64,000 bases of DNA from Lithospermum erythrorhizon (lineage: Eukaryota > Streptophyta > Magnoliopsida > Boraginales > Boraginaceae), in contig JADFUC010001741.1 in the NCBI GenBank assembly GCA_019722365.1, positions 496,001-560,000 of the forward strand, given 5' to 3'. The notes beneath the pieces were generated by a model. It searched no databases, had not been told where the DNA came from, and saw only the letters and a program-made list of their open reading frames with translations. The translations under genes and the position numbers were made by a program. Of this stretch, positions 34,031-46,383 are shown in pieces (the stretch's first letter is position 1; every line of letters starts with the position of its first letter).

Positions 34031-37000
34031 GATATTTAAAAAAACACTTCGAGCCCGTTCGGTTTCGGTTAGTCTCTTATAAAATGCCATCTCATGACAA
34101 GATTCAGATATAATTTTTTCATGGCAAAAACTACTAAATTATAAATGTAATTGACTGAAATTTTTGCGAAATGTGCTCGTGAAATTATTTATCACATCCA
34201 GGTCCAATCATGCAATAGAAAATTTAAATTTTTTTTTTTTAACGTAGTAGGTTATTACAAATAGAGCATTTGACCTCGGGGTAACTTTATTTTCCATAGC
34301 AAATATAGCATGGTTCATCACTTCATCCACACCCTCCTCTACTCAACACCCTTACTTGAGTATCTCGAATTTCTAAACAAATGTTACTCTGTAAAATGGT
34401 AAACATACCATATTAACATTACAAGTCAAACTGGATCCCTATTTTAGTTCTTGCCGAAATCCACAAAGTCAGCTTTGGCCACAAAGCATGAACAATAATT
34501 GAGGCACAATTTCATTACTAGAAGACTTCAATCCAGTCAATAGACATGAACAATAATTGAACTTCAATTTCGTCGAGTTAGTTCATACGGAGTTATATAA
34601 ACTGGGATTATTAATTGATCATATTTCAACAATTTATTCAACTCCCGGCCCTTTTCGATATCCCCCTAGTTAATTACTCCTCGATCGTCTCATTTTGAAT
34701 TTCGATGAGTGATTTTTGAATTTTAAACTTTAATATTTTTTTATTATTATATAATATTTGAAAAAAAATATATTAAATATAATATTTTTATTATATTTAT
34801 TTTGTTATTAATATGATAGATTTGATTCAAATTATTATTGTGTGTCAATTAAGATAGTAAAATTTATAAAATTAATAAATGAAAAATGAATTAGATAATC
34901 TTTTAGATTGACTGGAATACTTAATTCTATACAAATAAAATTGAAAAAACAAGATCAAGAAAAAAAGGTATATATAAAAAACATTTCATTAACTGATTAT
35001 TGGGCATTCGTTTACATAGATAAATAAAAGTAATGGGCCCTTAAGTTTGTCAAAGTCAGTGGACCATTTGAATGGCCTTTTCGTTCCTGCTGAGTGCCGA
35101 CTGCCGAATGATAGACGTCACCATATAAAAGAAAATAAAGAGACAATATGTCTGCATCTAAGTCAAAGTCAATAAATTAAAGCTCTGCTTAGCTTAGTAC
35201 TAGTATTATATATATATATGCAATCTTATAGCACGAAAGTAAGTAATATCAAAGTCTAAGGTTTTCCAGGTTAGTGAGTGACAAAATATTTTTATAAAGA
35301 AGCATACTCTCTTAAAATTATTTTATTTTGCTTGATTGATGGGCGACATGTGAATATGCATAAACAAAGGGATCAACGAATTAAAAAATGACAATTTTAA
35401 AGGAAGTTATCGACGAAATACTACAGCTGCAGTATATTCTAACATGTATGATGTGTTGTTGTTGCGGAAGATCAGAGAAATTAGTTTAGTCTTCTTTTTC
35501 GTGTAAGTTCAGCAATACCGTCAAGTGTGAGGACATTATATGATTATAACATTGTGTACACTTTAAGGAAATAAATTGCGAAACGTCGGATCCAATTACA
35601 ATTTGACCCATTTATTAACACCAGACTAATAATGAACTTGCCTACTCTCCTCCATTCTTTTTCATCCTAAGCATTTGTAAATAAATTAAGAAAATGAAAA
35701 AATAGTAAAAAAAATATTGAAAATATAAAATAACGTTTAATTGAATTATATCATTGGTTAGTTGATAATTTCATAAGAAAAAATAGTTAAAAATTATATT
35801 GAAAATATAGAATTATAATTTTGTATTATGAAATGACAAGTATTTTGAAACAAAACATTTAGGTTAGAGTTAGAGTTAGGACGGTAATTAAAAAATAATA
35901 GAGAAAGTAGTCAATAAGGTTCCGAGTCAACCGTGAAAGTTTCGGTACATCTGTATAATAAATTGCATGACTGCGAGGGTTTAGAGTGGGCGAGTGGGCG
36001 CACAACAATTTAAGAGATGGCCCAAACAAGAACCTTATCAATATGATAAACACCTACATGCAAAGACTCTCCCAAGTCTACTTAATACTGAAAGTTGTTG
36101 AATGCTTTATTATTTCCTATTCTCTATATCCCTTTTTTTGGTCATAAACAAATTCGATTTTTCATGTTCTATGACCTCTTTATCAATTGTGAGTCTATTT
36201 TCCCTCATTGGAATATATTTATAGACTTTATATGTAGATGAGTATATAATCTTTTCATGGGTGGTCCAATCTTGAAAAATTGTACACTAGCAAAGACTTT
36301 GCAATCTCTAATAGATTTCAAAAATAGTTTTGCTTGTTTAAAAAGAATTATGTTTATCACTAATTTCAACTCTCTTAGATCATGATGTTTCATACACATA
36401 AAACAATTAAGTTATGAATTTTGGATTAATTTTTTTTCCTTTGTGAAATCTAAAATAATTCTATAAGTCTATAATAACAAATTCGGAAAATTATTTTATT
36501 TTGATCGCTTTTTAATACTCCGTGTTACTCTCTTCGTGTTTTTATTTGTCGTTCTAGTAAAAAAATTGTTTCAAAATATTTGTCATACTAGTATAGAAAA
36601 TTGTATTTACACATTTTGATGTCTTTTTGTATTTTTCTCGTGAAATTATCAATCGCTTGATTATATAGTTTTAAATGATTGGCTAAATTCTACATTTGAT
36701 ATCAAACTTCCATTTAATTTTTCTTTTTCTTAATTTATATGCAAATTACTAGAAACGGCGAGAAATATTATATAAGAAACATGTGAATTATATTCCTAGA
36801 CAAGAAATGAAAATACTCCTTGAAAATCTAGAGTAACATTTAGGAGTAAAAATATATGTCGCTCTGTTATTAGTTCTTGACTTCTTCATTGCTAGCTTCT
36901 AGAAATAGAGGAGTAACATCATAAGGAACAATCCGTGGTTAAAAGGAAAGGTTTAGAGCTGAGGGGATTTGGAGGTGTTGTTAGTCAAATTTCGCATTTA

Positions 37001-38950
37001 AAATAAATGCTTGGCTGGATTCTTTGAAAGTAACATCGAAGTAATATTTGTTAGAGATAATTAATGTTATTACATATTTTTTAAAAAATTAGAGATGCGT
37101 ATTACAAACTGAGGCATAACTTTAAATTTCAGATAAATATCACCGAATTGGTATTAAGTTATCGGTAATTAATGTTATTATTTCAATATTGAATATCATT
37201 CTTTTGGATATCAAGCTTACGTTACGACCCATAATTAATCCATTCCCCTATATTCCTCGTTCAACGCCAACAACGGTGTCATGGTTCGGAACTATTTCTT
37301 GCAAGTCTGATTGTCCATCGTTGACATTGGTTATACATCCAGATGTTATGAATTTGGTTCAATCTCATCCTTTTTCTGTTACATAACACTAGATTGACGA
37401 TGAGGGAGGATACTAATTAGAGTGGCTAAGGTGCTAATCACTAATCACTAACATATAAGTCGTATAAAAATCGAATAAGGGTTGTGTTTAACTTCGGCTT
37501 TTTCGCGTTATTAATTAATATTACCCTTATCTCTAAAATATAAAAGTTAGTCAAAAGTATTATCTTTTTTAATTAATAATTTATATCTTAATTGATAAGC
37601 TATGAATTCTAATAATAATTAACTACTATTAAGTATTCATTATGAATGTTTGAGAACATAACGTTTCATATTTCAAGATAATTAATATTTACCACAACAA
37701 ATTATTTTTCAATTGACAAAAACGAATCAAAATAATGTACTCAACTACTGATAGAACTTCGATGTTGTTATGATAAATTATTATTAAACATGCAATCATA
37801 ACTATTGTAATATTTTTTTAATGATTATTATTGTTATTGTTATTTAATTCCCTGCATATATGAATTTTATATTGATGATCAATTCGTAAATATAGTTTCA
37901 TGAGATATACTATGAAAGTAATACTAATAACCACATTAAACTAATAGTAAACACAATTTTTCTTCATATATATCTGATATTTAACTAATATTAATCAAAA
38001 AATTTCATAACATAAGCGAATAACATTGGTCTCTCTTCATATATATACATATACTACTACTTCTTACGTACTCTTTCGGATAAAAGTAGTGCTTGTCCTC
38101 TCACATTAATAATACTCATTATCGTCCTTGTGCTCCTCAGGTTAAAGAACAATTCCTATTAGGTAAAAAATACCCTGTCACTACCCTCCTCCTCATATTA
38201 ATGTTTCTTTTCTTTTTTATTATTATTTTTCTCCTCGCTAATCTGGGTTTATAATAATATGTGTCATTCTTTGTTTCCTCTTATATAGATTTTCATTCTT
38301 TTTTAGAAATAAGATTATAGAAAAATATCCAAACATATCATATTCCAATCAAAATATTTCATTCATCCAAAAATAATTTTCCAATTTAATATTTAATAAT
38401 TCAAATTACACTTTCCTAAAAATATTATTACATGATTTGACATTTAGTATTTAAGTTTATAAAAATTATTATTTGTTGAAAATGTATTAAGAATAATATA
38501 TTAATAATTGAACTAATATTACTAATAAAATTATACTTGAAATAAAATGTACTACATAACAAAATAAATATTATCAAAAGGAACCCGATCGTGCTATAAA
38601 ATTGATACCATTGATTTTATAAAATATTTAATCATCTTATTTTATTGTAATTTTTCATAGTATATTTAAAGTTGTCATGATCAAGTAAACACCCAGTAAC
38701 CCATTAATTAGAAAAAATAAGTGCAAGTTTCCCACGGTTTTCGAATGATTTGAAATTAAGCAGCAAAATATGCGGAAATATTTGAAAATCGATAACACGG
38801 CGTCCGTTGCGTCACGCTGACTTGTACGTCAAAATGTGAGTAAATTGTAATTACTACTCCATCAAAAGGTGATACAAATTGTAATTAGGTCATAATAAAC
38901 TACCAAAAATGAATTTAGAGTGGCTAAGACGCTATTATATAGATACACCA
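34031..38950. other. Long intergenic region with MITE relics, no gene
   Basis: No coding segment was recognised in about 4.9 kb. Likely Stowaway-type relics with opposed ends lie at about 34671-34920 (start TACTCCTCGATCGTCTCATT), 35645-35865 (start TACTCTCCTCCATTCTTTTT) and 36514-36858 (start TACTCCGTGTTACTCTCTTC, end AACATTTAGGAGTAAAAA). A small GTTAGA hexamer run is at 35861-35880. The open frame at 37189-37386 has no supporting motif. Confidence 0.4.
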
Positions 38951-38955
38951 ATATA

Positions 38956-39001
38956 TACTCCATCCGGTGACATTTCTTGCTCATTAGGCTTGAAAAAAAT
39001 T

Positions 39002-39036
<35 letters not shown>

Positions 39037-39243
39037 CTTGTCATTCTATCACAGAAAATTATTCTTCTATATTTTCAATGTTATTTTGTGAGTACTTTTT
39101 TCTTATTAAATTATCCAATCAGCTTGATGATCAGTTTAATTAATTATAAATTCTACATTTTGATGTCTTTTTGATTACTTTTCATTATTCTTAATTTGTG
39201 TGTATTAGTCTAAGATGACAAGTAAATGCACCCGGAGGGAGTA
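38956..39243. mobile_element. Stowaway-type MITE with internal (TA)n
   Basis: The left end TACTCCATCCGGTGACATTT and the right end AAATGCACCCGGAGGGAGTA are inverted repeats of one another with a few mismatches (right end reversed: TACTCCCTCCGGGTGCATTT). The subterminal TTGCTCATTAGGCTTG and CTTGTCATCTTAGACT also pair. Length is about 288 bp. The interior holds a (TA)n microsatellite (about 39002-39033). Such elements are moved in trans by mariner-like transposases. Confidence 0.8.
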
Positions 39244-40026
39244 TGATAGTGGTGCAAAAAGTACAACCCAAGACATTGGGGAAGAATAACAAATTACTTA
39301 CCAATTGACATGTTCATGTTTTTTGTGGTTAATCCTTGAAGATATACAGGTCCGCCCTAGGTTGCTAGCCACCCGAACGCTAAAGCTCCAAAACCAGTCC
39401 AACTCCTTTCACCGATGGTGTCTAAGGGGTTCTAAAGCTAAAAGAAGAGTAGTACACGTGGCAAACGAATCGGGCCTACCGGGCTATTCGTGGACTTGTC
39501 CGTTAGCCGGTCAGGCAACGTAGGCCCAGAGGCTCACGAATGGCCTCGATGCGTTTATTAACGGATCGGACGAGTCAGTATTGGGGCCCACGTACCCGAC
39601 TTTGGTTCGAACCAGCTAAGTATTAGGTGTCGTCACCGGGCCCATTAACTTTCAAATGATCTGCGTTTGAATAAGCGGTGGCCGTTTAGCCTTGAAAAAT
39701 AAATATGGTAATTAATTGAAATTTTAACCATAAACCTCATGGTAGAATTGTAACATAGGAACCATTGTGCCAAGTTGATGATTTGTTAATATGTATATAA
39801 TAATTAGTAAAGTTATTTAGTTTCAAATAATATATAAATAAAAGCATAAAATGCAATAATATATTATCCTTTATAAAATAAAACATATTTGTAGTAAAAA
39901 ACTATTTCAAGAAATAATTAAAATGATTCTGCTTAAATCATGAAAGTTATATATAGTAAATGGATAATAACATAAGATTAATTAATTATTATTCTTTAAA
40001 TAATAAAGATTTTAATACTATTAATA

Positions 40027-40275
40027 CTACTCGATCCCCGATTTACTTGATCATTAAGGTAAAGTACTTTATTAAGGCATGATTAATATTACTAATATAT
40101 CCTAAAAGTTACTTTATCAATAAAACTTACTTTAATTAATCATGAAAATAAAAGTACTTTATTAAGGGATAAAAGTGGACTCAAGATAAAGTTGCATTGA
40201 ATTTCTATATGATCAAGTAAAAAAGAAAGGGAAAATTTTACTACATGATAAAGTAAATTGGGACGGAGGGAGTAC
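40027..40275. mobile_element. Stowaway-type MITE
   Basis: The right end AATTGGGACGGAGGGAGTAC is, in reverse, the standard Stowaway terminus TACTCCCTCCGTCCCAATT followed by TACTTTATCAT. The left end TACTCGATCCCCGATTTACT is followed by TGATCAT and is its imperfect partner. The length of about 250 bp, the TA-flanked ends and the AT-rich interior support the call. Confidence 0.8.
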
Positions 40276-40415
40276 TAAATAACTTTTATGATTTAAGTAA
40301 ACTTGGATATATAACTACTTTATCAACACCATATATTATTTAACACTAAATAACTTTTGTGATTTAAGTAGACTTGAGTATGTAACTACTTTATCAACAC
40401 AATATAAATCAATAA
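40274..40415. repeat. 71-bp direct tandem duplication
   Basis: ACTAAATAACTTTTATGATT at 40274 recurs at 40345 with few changes, and each copy continues into AACTACTTTATCAACAC. The duplication begins exactly at the end of the Stowaway element at 40027-40275. Confidence 0.85.
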
Positions 40416-41044
40416 ATAGTCATGATTATTTCAATATATTCTTGAATTTGTTATTAATTACTTCAAGCCTTTATTATATAAAGAATACTATATTAATGCA
40501 TTTTTAATTTTATCAATATCATGTAAAGAAAATTTAACACTAAACAACTTCTATTATATAATTAAAAGAACTTGCATATAATGAATCAATAATATATTAA
40601 TGCATATTTGAGACAATAATTTTTATTATTTAAAGCATAATATATTAATTTCATGTTGTACTTTTGTCCATATAATAGTCAATATTTAAATATTGATGCA
40701 TATGACTACTTTACATATTATTATAATATATTTTTTAACAAATAGTAAAAATGGTTAAATGGTTTAAATGCGCTACGTTTACAGTACATAAGTCGAGTTC
40801 ATTAGTCTATTATATTACTTTATGTCGAAACTAAACTCAAATCACCTAACCAAAGGCTTAAGCGGGAGCCCGCTTAAAACTAATGGTACCTCGCTTAACG
40901 CCCGCCAGGCCTTTTTAAAAGTGGGCCATGGGGCGAATATGGGCCCAATATATGCTTAATGGGCCGTCCGAGCCCGGTTCGTTAAGGAGCGAGGCAGAGA
41001 ACGGACTGTTACAGTCATCTAAGCGGTTTGAGCAGGACCCCCTG

Positions 41045-42031
41045 TATCATGTTGGACCGTTTAATATAATTATTTACCATAACAACGTTGAATACCTTGC
41101 ATCGTAAATGAAATTAGAAGCCTTGAAAATATTGGTTTTTTTTTTATAGATAGCGATGCGAGGAACAATTGAAAAAGTGAGTACGCGCGAACTTTACGAC
41201 CATTATGGCCATCTTGAGAGATATGAAATAAAGCTAGGATAATGTAGATACATGGAGGCTTTGATGACAAACATTAAGTCTCGAAACATCAATATCCGTG
41301 GGAGTGACAAAAGATATTGTTATTCTTTCGCCGTTGGTCTTCAAATATTGCTTAATCGTAGGACTTCTGATATAGGGGAAGTACCTTTGGCCAATCCATG
41401 TGAAAAAATCATGAGTCGTGATGATAATTGAATCGAGAGTCGAAACAAAGCCTTGACAATACTATAAAAGAGCTTACGAAATGACATAGAAACCCAAAAT
41501 TTCCATCTCTTCCTACAATTCGAATGTGAATCCCTATCAAGATGTTCTCAAATATCCTCCAAGGTTTCTGATCCAAAAATTGCATAAACAGAATTAATTG
41601 AGATGATCCATCTAAATGGTTTGGATGGTTGTGCAAAAGTTCCAAGACGGAGGTAAATTGGATTATTACTTTGAGTGTTTTGAAGTTGTGGTGATTTAAA
41701 TAGGAGATGACAGGCATTAAAGGAATATGGTTGAATATATTTTGAAAGTATATATTCTCACAGGATGGATTTTATAAGTCCAGGACTTTTAACCATTTTT
41801 TTATAATGATTAGCGATCCGGTCCTTCTACGAAGAACATTTGCCAAATGATCAATCTTTGCTAACATCAAACAAATCTTGATTAAAGTAATATAATTTCT
41901 ATAGACCAAATACTCCAAATCGAGCTTCAGTGATAATTATGTTCTTTCTAATATATAAATTATTCTCACATGGTTTCAAAATCCAAAAGACTAGAAAATC
42001 ATAGATAGAGGTTTTTGGACAGGCAATATGA
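41045..42031. other. Flank and possible 3' part of the LINE relic
   Basis: On the minus strand this would be the 3' end of the adjacent LINE. A T run near 41139-41149 on the plus strand could be the remains of its poly(A) tail. The minus-strand frame at 41409-41717 has no motif I can assign. No independent gene was seen. Confidence 0.3.
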
Positions 42032-44702
42032 CTATTGATAATATTGTACCAAAGATTGTTTATATAAGGGGCATTCAAAGAAAATATGACCTACACTTTC
42101 TTTAAATGAAGTACAGAAGGAACAATTTGTGTCGAAGTCTATTTTAGTTTTGTGTTCTAAATTGTCCTTAGTCGATATCCTATTTAGTAGGACTTTCCAT
42201 AAAAAGGCTTTGATTTTCTGAGGTAGAGGTAATTTCGAGAGTCTTTTCCAGATTTTGATTAGGTGATTTTTTGGCTTTGAAATAGTTTCAAAGTGGTCGC
42301 GAGTTAGTTTATGATAAATATCTTTTGTTTCAGTTGTGGGTTTATGCCAAACTTTGACATCATCAGCAACTGAGATTCTAATTTTGATTATATGATTAAC
42401 AACAAAGGGAGGAAAAAATATATTTAATAACGCCATGTTCCATGACAAATTGTTAGTAGTGAGTTGGGACACCAAGGTAGGATATGAGGGTGATGTATTG
42501 GGGTTAAAATAATTTTTAAATTAATTTTCAGATCGTAGGCAGATATCATCTCGAATACTACTTGAAGGAATTGCGAATTGACTTTCCAAACCCCAGCGTG
42601 CGGCCCAGAGGCTAAGAGTGTTAACATGAATACTTTCCAGGACTCAAAGAAGAATTATTTTTTGGAGGTGCATTTAAGGGAGATGTATTAGGATAATTTT
42701 TAGGTTTTATTATTTTATTAGTAGGGAGATTTGGGAAGGTAAAGAGCCTACGACCATCTTTGGCAAGCAGTGCAAGATTAAAATGATGAAGATGTTTAAA
42801 GCCAAGACCTCCATCTTTAACATTAATATGCAAGAAATTCCAACTAATTCAATGGATGTTATTTGGATCTAAGACCTCGAAAAAAAAATTAGCAAAATTC
42901 TATCAATGTCATGAAGATCCCCGAAAGAGGAATTTAGAAATTCGATAGGATAAACTAGAATAGATTGAAGAACATATTTAATAAGAGTAGCGTGCAGAGA
43001 AGTTAAGAAATTTGCTTTTCCAGGATAATATTCTCGGTTTAACTTTGTCAATAATATCAAGGAAAATTTATTTTCTATTTGTAGATATATCTAGAGAGAT
43101 ACCAAGATATCTACCTACTGTAGGAAATTCTTTGATGTTAAGGATAAAAATAGTATGATTTTTAATATGAATAGGAGTGTCAGAGTTGAAGTAAATATGA
43201 GATTTATTATAATTAATAATTTGACTAGAGTCACGACAATAAGCATCAAGGATGGAGACAAAATTATTCAGGCTATTTTTGATTAAATGAATAAAAAAGA
43301 GAAGCATGTCGTCGTAAATAGAAGATAGAAAGGACATATTTACATTTATTAAACTCCTTAATTTTTGTCAAACTTTTGGGCTTTGAGTAAATAAATTTGA
43401 AATAACTAGTACAAATTGAAAAAGAATAGGTGATAAGGATAGCCTTATTTGAATCTGAGGAGCTTAAAAGTATTTTTTAGTACATCCATTAACCAAGATA
43501 GAGTATTGAACAGAGGAGATACATTCAAAAATAAGATTTACCCAATGATTAGGGAAACCCTTTTTTTTTAGATTTCAATAACCAAAATCCCACCTAATTC
43601 TATCAAAGTCTTTACTCATGTCAATTTTAATAACAACTAATCCATTCTTTTTACATTTAGAAGTTCTAATGTGATGTGTAACTTCTTGGACTAAGATAGT
43701 ATTATCATGAATTAACCATCCATTTATAAAGCCATTTTGGTAAGGGTAAAGAAGGGAGTTAAGGTGGGGCTTAAGACGATTCAATATTATTTTAGAGGAA
43801 ATTTTATAAATAGTATTACAAAGGCTAATGAACATATTACGCTTCATGAAGAAGGATTGAGATAATCAAAGAGTGACACTTTAGTAATATTTTTAAACTC
43901 GTGAGTTCAAGTATTTTGAAAACTTTGGAAATAATGGTCCCGGAGATTTATCCGGATGCATTTGCAATAAAGCCGTTTTGACTTCAAAAGGGGTGGAAGG
44001 TTGGTTGAGATCGTAAATCTGATCAGTGGTTAACTTAGTTTCTATATTATCAATAGAAGAGAAATGAGTGAATGATTGAAGATTACTAGTTGAGAGAGAA
44101 ATGTAAAGAGAAGAGAAATAAGAGTAGCAATGATCAAATATGTAAACTAGTTTTTTAGAGTGAGGAGGATATTCTTATTATCTGCATGAATTCTAAAAAT
44201 GGAGTTAATTTTTAGAGCGATGTTTAACAAAGCAGTGGTAGAATTTGGTATTTATGTCGCCGCTCATTAATTCCAACTATTTTAGATCTTTACTGACCAA
44301 TTTTACTCTTCCAGCAATGATAAATAAGTCAATTACGTTCTAAGATTGAGAGAAGAATTAGATGAGATATGTGGTTTATTTTGAAGGAGAACTAATTCAG
44401 ATTGAATGTTTTTAATTTGGAGAAATAAATTACCAACACGACTATTATTCCATTTTTTAATTTCTTTTTTGATATTTTAGTTTAAGTTAAGAATATTAAA
44501 CTTGAGAATGAGATTCACGCGAACGATGGGAAGAAGGTATATCAATGGGATCAGTCCAAGCATTTTCCAAAACATCTGAATAACTAGGAAAGAGTGAAAG
44601 AAACGTATCCAATTTGAAGGGTCTTTTAGAGGCTTGAGGTTTTATTTTTGTAGAGATGATAAGGGCGTGATCGATGCTGAATGGGCCAATTTCACCGGCC
44701 AC
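42032..44702 (-). mobile_element. Decayed LINE (non-LTR retrotransposon) ORF2
   Basis: Minus-strand pieces of a plant L1-type ORF2 appear in order, broken by frameshifts and stops. The endonuclease end is GPFSIDHALIISTK (44702-44496). The start of the reverse transcriptase is ISLCNTIYKISSKIILNRLK with FINGWLIHDN and IKIDMSKDFDRIRWDFGY (43847-43575). RT core pieces are HWVNLIFECISSVQYSILVN (about 43560-43440) and YDDMLLFF with YNKSHIYF and YLGIS (43337-43068). The thumb-like part is LHATLIKYVLQSILVYP (43060-42869), then DGGLGFKHLHHFNLALLAKD (42833-42621). The zinc-binding end is IKAFLWKVLLNRISTKDNL with CSFC..H..C (42475-42032). Most of the endonuclease is missing upstream. The element cannot be active. 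Confidence 0.88.
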
Positions 44703-45200
44703 GGGTGGTATAATTATCCAATTTAAGGTTTGTAGAGCCGGAGGAGTGGGTCCTTTTTAAACGAACTCGAAGAGCCAGGATTTTCTAATGCTCGAAGGGA
44801 ACCTTTTCTGTTACCTTAATAAATTTATCGAAGTTTAACGACAGCCGACGATCATTGTTGGAGTAGATTGGAGATTCCTGCTTTTGATGGGGTTGCTTTC
44901 CTTCATATGAGGAAAATACAGAAGATAAAAACAAACCTCTGAATTGCTTCATTACCATAGAGACTTTTTTTGCCATTGGAAGTTGAAACATTAACGTGCC
45001 GAGCTCCAATTTAGGGTTCTTGGCTGGTGAGAGGTGGTTTTCCTGCTTCTGATAGAGAGCCTTTTTAGGTCTCCACGCATTTTCATATTTTTTTTTGTGT
45101 TGGTTATGAATATAAAAATCGAGCAATGAATAGCCAGGTGTTGGGAGGCCTTCAAATGATTTAAGTCACGGTTCTGGGTGTTAGTAATTAGTGGGTTTGT
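44703..45200 (-). pseudogene. Upstream LINE-associated fragment
   Basis: The minus-strand frame 45126-44785 (containing NPKLELGTLMFQLPMAKKV) lies directly upstream of the LINE ORF2 relic in the same orientation. It may be the remains of ORF1 or of the 5' region. In an intact element roughly 300 residues of endonuclease should precede SIDHALI, and there is no room for them, so an internal deletion is likely. The identity of the fragment itself is not established. Confidence 0.35.
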
Positions 45201-46383
45201 GAAAAAAAATGAATAAATGAATATAAAATATTGTTAGTTTAATGGTAAATCATGATACTTACATTGGCAATAAAATTTATCTGTGACGAGGGGATCAATT
45301 AGAGTGTTAAAAGGGATCATTCGCGCGTGAGGATCGATTAGGTGTCAAAATTTGGCACTGTGGGAGATCGAAATTTCGCGCCATCTTTATTTAGGCGCCC
45401 AGAATGGTGGGTCCCGCAGCAATAAAAAAGAAAAAAAGAAAAGTCTTCCATCGCTATATGCAAGCGGCCAGCGTAGCGGCAATTGAAGTCTATTTTTTGT
45501 TGACGATTTTAAAATAGTTTTTAACGCGATAATTATAATATTAAAATAAAAAAAAAGTTATCATTATTTTTTATTTTTGATAATAGTTTGTCGTTGGACA
45601 TAAAAAAATCAAATTTTTTTGTGTATTTGCCTGTATGTATGTACTTCAGTTCGGTGATTAATAATATTGTGTGTTATATTAAATTTATAATATTATTTTA
45701 ATGTATTAAAATAATATAGGTTTTGAAATTCAAAAATAAATATTTTTTTTCAATTTTAATTAATTTTCACATATCAATTGTTGTAGTAATTATAAATTTA
45801 ATAATTATATATATGAAATAAATAAAGAGAAATGAAAAATATGGTGGGGTATATGTTGGAGTGATGTGGAAGGAAGAGAAAGTAATTTGACACCTGAATG
45901 ACAGCACTCTGTGGCGTAGGTGTTGATAAAAAAGAAAGTGGGTGTTGTTATTTAAAGTCTTAAGGCGGTGTAGCGGGAGAGAGAAGTGTAGATTGTCTTC
46001 GCGGATAGTGTAGATGAAATGAGGTACGGTGCAAAGGATGTTAGAAGTACTATTGAAATATATAAGAGAGATGTTATATGTCTGTTTATATAAAATCTGG
46101 AATAGAAATATGATCAACGGTTTCTACTCGAATGGTGTACCAAACATTTCACATTTTCACCCCAAGTTAATTACACCTTTTGAAAAAAATGATTAAAGCA
46201 CACATCTTGACCACAACAATACAATTCAAATTCAAGCCATGCATATTGTTACTTTAGGATTATAGCATATCCCAAGGCAAATATATTCAAATAATTGTAA
46301 AATGAAACACAAAATAGAAGATTTATCCAATCATCTTCTTTCTTGTAAGACTTTAACTCCTCCAAGATTGACAAAATTTTAAT
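45201..46383. other. Intergenic downstream of the second PHT1, no gene
   Basis: A GC-richer patch at 45300-45500 (GCGCGTGAGG, GGCGCCCAGAATGG) lies in AT-rich DNA and may be a repeat end. The minus-strand frame at 45767-46117 is hydrophobic and low-complexity, with no recognised domain. The last about 200 bp before 46384 should be the PHT1 3' untranslated region. Confidence 0.35.

Larger units (their letters stand above)
39347..41044. repeat. Possible non-autonomous element with GC-rich ends
   Basis: Two GC-rich segments (39347-39660 and 40860-41044), dense in GGGCC, GGCCC and CCCG words, flank about 1.2 kb of very AT-rich DNA. The left boundary reads CAGGTCCGCCCTAGG and the right boundary in reverse reads CAGGGGGTCCTGC, a weak inverted repeat. 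This layout resembles hAT-like non-autonomous elements. No target-site duplication was seen. A Stowaway element and a tandem repeat lie inside. Confidence 0.35.

Noticed and set aside
45767..46117. 116-aa minus-strand frame downstream of the second PHT1
   Set aside because: Low-complexity I/F/Y/T-rich sequence with no domain and no splice or promoter context.
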